NCBI GenBank assembly: GCA_024403585.1
Contig: JAKSRN010000049.1
Coordinates: forward strand, 1 to 10,226
Length of the DNA: 10,226 bases
Direction of reading: 5' to 3'
Origin: Lachnospiraceae bacterium
GTDB taxonomy: Bacteria > Bacillota > Clostridia > Lachnospirales > Lachnospiraceae
This document shows, piece after piece, positions 6,069-10,226 of this stretch. Both the position numbers and the translations under genes were made by a program. Below the pieces are notes generated by a model. The model made no database searches and was not told the DNA's origin. It was given only the letters and a program-made list of their open reading frames with translations. How positions within the stretch are numbered: the stretch's first letter is position 1; every line of letters starts with the position of its first letter.

Positions 6069-7568
6069 TTACTTACCCAGATACTGATCGATGCCTTTCT
6101 GCTTTCTCTCCAGCATCTCATCGATCCTTTCCACGTAATTTTTCAGATCTTTTACATTCTCCACACGCTCGATCCGCTCTCCGTTCTGGAAAACGAACTT
6201 GGTGGATGCTCCGGATCCGGCAGCCACAATGGTCTGCTTTTCTTCCATAATCAGTATATTGTAAATTCCGTATTTGTCAACTTTGGAGTAACCTACGTTC
6301 TCGAAGTTGCCGGCGATATTTTTCTGTCTGTAGAGGTAATAAGGACCCATCTCCATCTCATGGGCACAGTCCTCTGTCATCTGCATGATCTCTGCGGAAT
6401 TCTCAAAAGAGATCTCCTCGTACTGATCCTTGAAAAGATTCAGACGGGTCGCTCTTTTCAGTGCCAGAGAGTGTACAGTCAGACTCTCCGGATCCAGTGC
6501 CTTCACCTCTTCCAGAGTATGGGCAACTTCTTCCTTGCCCTCTCCCGGAAGTCCGATGATCAGATCCATGTTGATGTTATCAAAGCCCAGCTCTCTTGCC
6601 AGATGGAAGATCTCTTTTGTCTGATCCACGGTATGTTTTCTTCCGATGAGATCCAGTGTCTTCTGGTTCATAGTCTGAGGATTGATGGAGATACGGCTCA
6701 CCGGATATTTACGGATTGCAGCAAGCTTCTCTGCTGTAATCGTATCCGGACGTCCTGCTTCCACTGTAAACTCACGAACAGCTTCCATATTGAAGGAAGT
6801 GGTGATCTTATGCAGCAGCCGATCCATCTGCTCAGCCTCCAGACTGGTAGGTGTTCCGCCACCGATATAGACAGTGTCCAGTCTCCAGTCCTTCATTCTG
6901 TCCGCAATAAAATCCAGCTCCTTGAACAGAGCTTCCAGATATGGCTCGATCATATGTCCCCAGGTTTTCAGGGCATGAGAACCAAAGGAACAGTAGAGAC
7001 AGATGGATGGACAGAAGGGGATTCCCACATACAGGCTGTAACCTGTTTTGTAATCAAACTCCTGAAGGATAGCTTTCTCTCTGTTGGCAGTGGCAATCGC
7101 CAGTGCTGTTTTTCTTGGGCTGCAAAAGTAAGTCTCTCTCATATGTTTTGCAATATCAGAGTTCTTCCATCCCTGCTCCAGAAGACCCATCGGGATCTTA
7201 GTCGGACGGATTCCGGTCAGATCTCCCCATGGAAGCTCTCTTCCGGTTTCTTCTGCAAGGGCCTGATAAACCATCTGTTTCAGAAGGTTCTTACGGATCA
7301 CGCGATCCTCTGTATCGGAAACAGGGGACTTTCTAACGGAACCGTCTGCTGACTGAAAGCAGATCTCTTCCGGAAGATAGGTGATCACGTAGGCTTTGTC
7401 ATATTCCTGGCCGGCTTTTGTTTCTGCCTGGACCTGCTGCTCTTCCTCTGTCAAAATGTCATCGGTATAGAACATCTTAACCTGGCTACCTGCATAAAAG
7501 GCCCGCACCAGGGAATAGACATCGTATTCAAAATCTTTCCGATTAAAGGTAAGACTGATATTAAGCAA
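6069..7568 (-). CDS. hemZ: HemZ-type radical SAM protein (annotated family: anaerobic coproporphyrinogen dehydrogenase)
   Basis: A 499-residue cytoplasmic radical SAM enzyme of the HemN/HemW/HemZ group. An N-terminal domain of about 175 residues (DFEYDVYSLVRAFY near 12-25; GDLTGIRPTKIP at 115-126) precedes the radical SAM core. C186, C190 and C193 form the CxxxCxxC motif for the 4Fe-4S cluster, in IPFCPSICLYCSF. GGGTPT is at 236-241, EAGRPDTIT at 270-278 and MDLIIGLPGE at 334-343. The C-terminal segment YRQKNIAGNFENVGYSK (413-429) is of HemZ type. HemZ proteins are proposed to oxidise coproporphyrinogen III to protoporphyrinogen in haem synthesis without oxygen. No other haem gene is in the window, so that role is not supported by context. 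The start is TTG, 8 bases inside the end of the hydrolase gene. An in-frame TGA lies 12 codons upstream, no ATG or GTG lies between, and AAGAGG precedes the TTG by 10 bases. Confidence 0.92.
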   Translation of the reverse strand: MLNISLTFNRKDFEYDVYSLVRAFYAGSQVKMFYTDDILTEEEQQVQAETKAGQEYDKAYVITYLPEEICFQSADGSVRKSPVSDTEDRVIRKNLLKQMVYQALAEETGRELPWGDLTGIRPTKIPMGLLEQGWKNSDIAKHMRETYFCSPRKTALAIATANREKAILQEFDYKTGYSLYVGIPFCPSICLYCSFGSHALKTWGHMIEPYLEALFKELDFIADRMKDWRLDTVYIGGGTPTSLEAEQMDRLLHKITTSFNMEAVREFTVEAGRPDTITAEKLAAIRKYPVSRISINPQTMNQKTLDLIGRKHTVDQTKEIFHLARELGFDNINMDLIIGLPGEGKEEVAHTLEEVKALDPESLTVHSLALKRATRLNLFKDQYEEISFENSAEIMQMTEDCAHEMEMGPYYLYRQKNIAGNFENVGYSKVDKYGIYNILIMEEKQTIVAAGSGASTKFVFQNGERIERVENVKDLKNYVERIDEMLERKQKGIDQYLGK

Positions 7569-8190
7569 GTGGATTGTACCTCTTTTCCATAGCGATCGAG
7601 GTTGTCATCTCATGGCCCGGAAGAACAGCTGTGTCATCCGGAAGCATTGTGAGAAGACGTTTGATACTTGTTTTCATAGCAGATGGGCTGGATGTTGGGA
7701 AATCCACACGTCCGTAGGACTGAGCAAAAAGTGTATCTCCACTTACCAGAACCTGCTCATTCGGAAAATAGTAACAGCAGCTGCCCTGGGTATGTCCCGG
7801 AGTGTGCAGTACTGCAATCTCAAAACCTGCGATGGTAAGCTTATCGCCATCTTTCACCTGTCTGTCTGCTTCCATGGAGTAAGCGCCTGCCCAGTTTCCG
7901 GACAGGTTAAGAGAAGGATCTTCCAGAACCTCCTCATCCAGTTCATGGACATAAACAGGGATATTGTATTCTTTTCTGAGTGCATCTGCTGCCATGATAT
8001 GATCAAAATGTCCATGTGTCAGAAGGATCGCTGCCGGCTTTCCTTCCATTCTTTCCACATGACGCATCAGCTCTTTTGCATTGTCAGCAGGATCAATAAA
8101 GATCAGCTCATTGGTCTCTGTATTCTGGATCAGGTAGCAGTTGGTGCTGACCATGCCAAGTACCAGATACTCAACTTTCATCTGTGCCAT
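7561..8190 (-). CDS. Metallo-beta-lactamase-fold hydrolase, glyoxalase II-like
   Basis: A 209-residue soluble hydrolase with a complete two-metal site. H59, H61, D63 and H64 come from THGHFDH; H133 is in HTPGHTQG, D152 in SGDTLF and H193 in LPGHE. The compact size without the long C-terminal helical domain of classical GloB suggests the small GloC/YcbL or YqgX kind, which hydrolyses S-lactoylglutathione-like or other thioesters. The true substrate cannot be told from sequence. The ATG at 8188-8190 is favoured over a second ATG three codons later, because AGGAG (8197-8201) lies 6 bases upstream of the first. It starts 23 bases after the rel stop and overlaps the hemZ start by 8 bases. A small MBL hydrolase just after rel is a recurrent Firmicutes arrangement, as I recall, but no shared function is established. 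Confidence 0.93.
   Translation of the reverse strand: MAQMKVEYLVLGMVSTNCYLIQNTETNELIFIDPADNAKELMRHVERMEGKPAAILLTHGHFDHIMAADALRKEYNIPVYVHELDEEVLEDPSLNLSGNWAGAYSMEADRQVKDGDKLTIAGFEIAVLHTPGHTQGSCCYYFPNEQVLVSGDTLFAQSYGRVDFPTSSPSAMKTSIKRLLTMLPDDTAVLPGHEMTTSIAMEKRYNPLA
7579..7584 (-). promoter_or_regulatory. Shine-Dalgarno site supporting the TTG start of hemZ
   Basis: The minus strand has AAGAGG 10 bases before TTG (7566-7568), inside the last codons of the upstream hydrolase gene. The next in-frame ATG is at codon 32, which would cut into the conserved N-terminal segment, so TTG is the best start. Confidence 0.65.
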
Positions 8191-8213
8191 ATAGTTCTCC
8201 TATCTATTGTTGA

Positions 8214-10226
8214 TCAGCCCTTCGCACGTTCTACGGCAATGACTGATTTCACCTGATTCAGTTTCCCCATGATCATCTTAAGATCTTCGTTGTTGTTGAC
8301 ATCGAAGCTGAGATCCAGGGTTGCGATTTTCTGCTTGCTGGTCTGGGTATGCACACCGGAGATGCTGATCTTATCAGCAAATACCAGCAGGATATCCGCA
8401 AGCAGACCTGCACGGTCTTCTGCGATGATTCGGATATTTACTCTGAATGCCTTCTGCTTTGTATTATCCAGGTTCCAATCCAGTTCACGAAGACGCTGAC
8501 GCTCTTCTTCCGTCATGCTCATGACATTCGGGCAGTCAGAACGGTGTACGGTGATGCCTCGTCCTCTTGTGGTGAAGCCGACAACTTCGTCACCAGGGAT
8601 CGGACGGCAGCATTTTGAAAGGTGGTAGGCAATGCCGCCCATACCGTCTGCGGTGATCACACCTTTACCCGGATTGATCTTCATGACTTTTTTGGAGTTA
8701 GCCTCGATATTAGCCAGAATTTCCTCATCCGTAACGGTCTTCTTGAACTCGGCATCATACACTTCAACCATCTTGTTGAAGACCTGTCCCTCCTTCAGAC
8801 CACCGTGTCCGATGGCAGCGAGAGCAGCATCCCAGTCCCTGAAACCATATTTTTTGATAACCGCATCCATGATCTCCGGCCGCATATAGGTGGACAGCTG
8901 TTTGCCTTTCAGCTTAGCGTAGGCATTCAGAAGATCACGGCCTTTCACAATGTTCTCTTCCTTGTAGGCCTGACGGAACCACTGATTGATCTTATTCTTG
9001 GCAGCTGTACTCTGTACGATCTTCAGCCAGTCACGGCTTGGACCTCTGGAGTTCTGCGAAGTGATGATCTCAATCTGGTCACCGTTTCTGAGCTTGGTCT
9101 CGATTGGAACAAGCTTTCCGTTTACACGGGCACCAACCATTCGGTTACCGACTGCAGAATGGACAGAGTAAGCAAAGTCGATCGGGCAGGATCCTTTCGG
9201 AAGGGTCTTTACATCACCCTTTGGTGAGAAGCAGTATACACTGTCATTGAAGAGATTCAGATCGTTCTTCAGAAGACTCATGAACTCATGGTTGTTGTCA
9301 TTGTCATTCTGCCATTCGATCATCTGCTTCAGCCAGTTCAGCTTCTCCTCTTCCTGTGCCGGACCGATCTTCTTACCGTCGGCAGCCCTCTTGTATTTCC
9401 AATGGGCAGCGATACCATATTCTGCAACACGGTGCATCTCAAAGGTACGGATCTGGATCTCAAAAGGTTTACCCATAGGTCCGATAACAGTTGTATGCAG
9501 CGACTGGTATCCATTCGGTTTCTTCATGGCAATATAGTCTTTAAAACGTCCCGGGATCGGCTTATACATATCATGGATTACACCCAGGGCTGCATAGCAG
9601 TCCTTCAGTGACTCAACGATGATACGTACAGCAAACAGATCATATATCTGATCCAGGGTCTTGCCCTGATTTTTCATCTTTCTGTAAATGCTGAAGAAAT
9701 GCTTAATACGTCCACTGATGCTGGCCTCGATGCCCGCTTCCTTGATGTGATTGGCAACATCTTCAACAACTGTATCAATATAATCCTGACGATCACCCTT
9801 TTTCTGGTTGATCTGCTTCGCCAGTTCCTGATAAGCTTCCGGATCCAGATATTTCAAAGCCAGATCATCCAGCTCAATCTTTAATTTAGAGATACCAAGA
9901 CGCTGTGCGATCGGTGCGTAGATTTCCTGTGTTTCCTGCGATTTTTCTCTCTGCTTCGCAGGTTTCATGTACTTCATGGTACGCATGTTATGCAGACGGT
10001 CTGCCAGCTTGACCATGATCACGCGGATATCTTTGGACATGGCAAGGAGCATCTTACGCATGTTCTCTGCCTGTTCCTCCATCTTGTCATGGGAGTAGGT
10101 CAACTGTCCCAATTTGGTTACACCGTCAACGATCAGAGCAACCTCTTCACCGAATTCTGCCTCCAGCTCTTCCTTGGTCATGATGGTGTCTTCCACAACA
10201 TCATGAAGAAGACCAGCTGCAATACT
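8214..10226 (-). CDS. rel: Bifunctional (p)ppGpp synthetase/hydrolase Rel (RSH), 5' end outside the window
   Basis: Long RelA/SpoT homologue that makes (p)ppGpp from ATP and GTP/GDP on ribosomes carrying uncharged tRNA and also degrades it. The frame is open to the window edge; 670 residues are visible and about 90-100 are missing. Counting from the edge, the hydrolase domain begins within HDVVED (8-13) and continues through KLADRLHNMRT (73-83). The synthetase domain lies at about 175-285, with RFKD (227-230), PNGYQSLHTT (237-246) and AAHWKYK (273-279). A TGS domain follows at about 328-392. A zinc-finger/CC region is at about 530-567 (C539, C540, H561, C565), and an ACT domain occupies about 593-668. 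The intact HDxxED and the RxKD synthetase motif, typical of bifunctional enzymes, argue that both activities are present. The GTG at 10194-10196 is an internal valine codon in HDVVED, not a start. Rel lies upstream of three aminoacyl-tRNA synthetase genes that set the level of its signal. Confidence 0.97.
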   Translation of the reverse strand, partial: SIAAGLLHDVVEDTIMTKEELEAEFGEEVALIVDGVTKLGQLTYSHDKMEEQAENMRKMLLAMSKDIRVIMVKLADRLHNMRTMKYMKPAKQREKSQETQEIYAPIAQRLGISKLKIELDDLALKYLDPEAYQELAKQINQKKGDRQDYIDTVVEDVANHIKEAGIEASISGRIKHFFSIYRKMKNQGKTLDQIYDLFAVRIIVESLKDCYAALGVIHDMYKPIPGRFKDYIAMKKPNGYQSLHTTVIGPMGKPFEIQIRTFEMHRVAEYGIAAHWKYKRAADGKKIGPAQEEEKLNWLKQMIEWQNDNDNNHEFMSLLKNDLNLFNDSVYCFSPKGDVKTLPKGSCPIDFAYSVHSAVGNRMVGARVNGKLVPIETKLRNGDQIEIITSQNSRGPSRDWLKIVQSTAAKNKINQWFRQAYKEENIVKGRDLLNAYAKLKGKQLSTYMRPEIMDAVIKKYGFRDWDAALAAIGHGGLKEGQVFNKMVEVYDAEFKKTVTDEEILANIEANSKKVMKINPGKGVITADGMGGIAYHLSKCCRPIPGDEVVGFTTRGRGITVHRSDCPNVMSMTEEERQRLRELDWNLDNTKQKAFRVNIRIIAEDRAGLLADILLVFADKISISGVHTQTSKQKIATLDLSFDVNNNEDLKMIMGKLNQVKSVIAVERAKG

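Noticed and set aside
10194..10196. GTG as a possible start codon of rel
   Set aside because: The frame stays open to the window edge and the codons upstream encode the conserved hydrolase motif (SIAAGLLHDV leading into VED), so the gene starts outside the window.
1..10226. Signs of a mobile element, phage, defence, CRISPR or toxin-antitoxin system
   Set aside because: No transposase, integrase, direct-repeat array, tRNA-like attachment site or small toxin-like gene pair was seen; all space is taken by housekeeping and signalling genes in one direction.

Overview
All of the recognisable coding content lies on the minus strand and reads from right to left as one tightly packed gene series: rel (5' end outside the window) – metallo-beta-lactamase-fold hydrolase – hemZ – HD-GYP domain protein – hisS – aspS – two-CBS-domain protein – argS. 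Neighbouring genes overlap or lie 2 to 59 bases apart, except for a 145-base gap between aspS and the CBS gene. No interval longer than 300 bases lacks a gene. I see no RNA gene, mobile element, CRISPR array, prophage part or broken gene.

The likely source is an anaerobic Firmicute of the Clostridia, most probably Lachnospiraceae. This is inference from the gene order (rel, MBL hydrolase, HemZ-type radical SAM protein, hisS, aspS), the moderate GC content, the strong purine-rich Shine-Dalgarno sites and the style of the proteins. I could not run a database search to confirm it.

Region by region: 8214-10226 is the body of a long bifunctional (p)ppGpp synthetase/hydrolase, missing roughly its first 90-100 residues. 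7561-8190 is a glyoxalase-II-like hydrolase. 6069-7568 is a HemZ-type radical SAM protein that starts at TTG inside the end of the previous gene. 5467-6066 is a stand-alone HD-GYP protein whose end overlaps the start of hisS. 4226-5476 is hisS and 2367-4166 is aspS, whose real start is an ATG a few codons inside the longest reading frame. 1802-2221 is a small CBS-pair protein, and 27-1793 is argS.

Taken together, the cluster places three aminoacyl-tRNA synthetases (His, Asp, Arg) with the enzyme that responds to uncharged tRNA (Rel). It adds two proteins of families linked to other nucleotide messengers: HD-GYP (usually cyclic di-GMP hydrolysis) and a CBS pair resembling DarB/CbpB (cyclic di-AMP sensor, known in Bacillus subtilis to bind Rel). 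The most interesting points are this Rel/DarB-like linkage, the eukaryote/archaea-like HisRS with a shortened C-terminal domain, and an inverted repeat with a perfect 10-bp palindrome in the one sizeable gap. Otherwise the region is housekeeping, and I found no clear new system.
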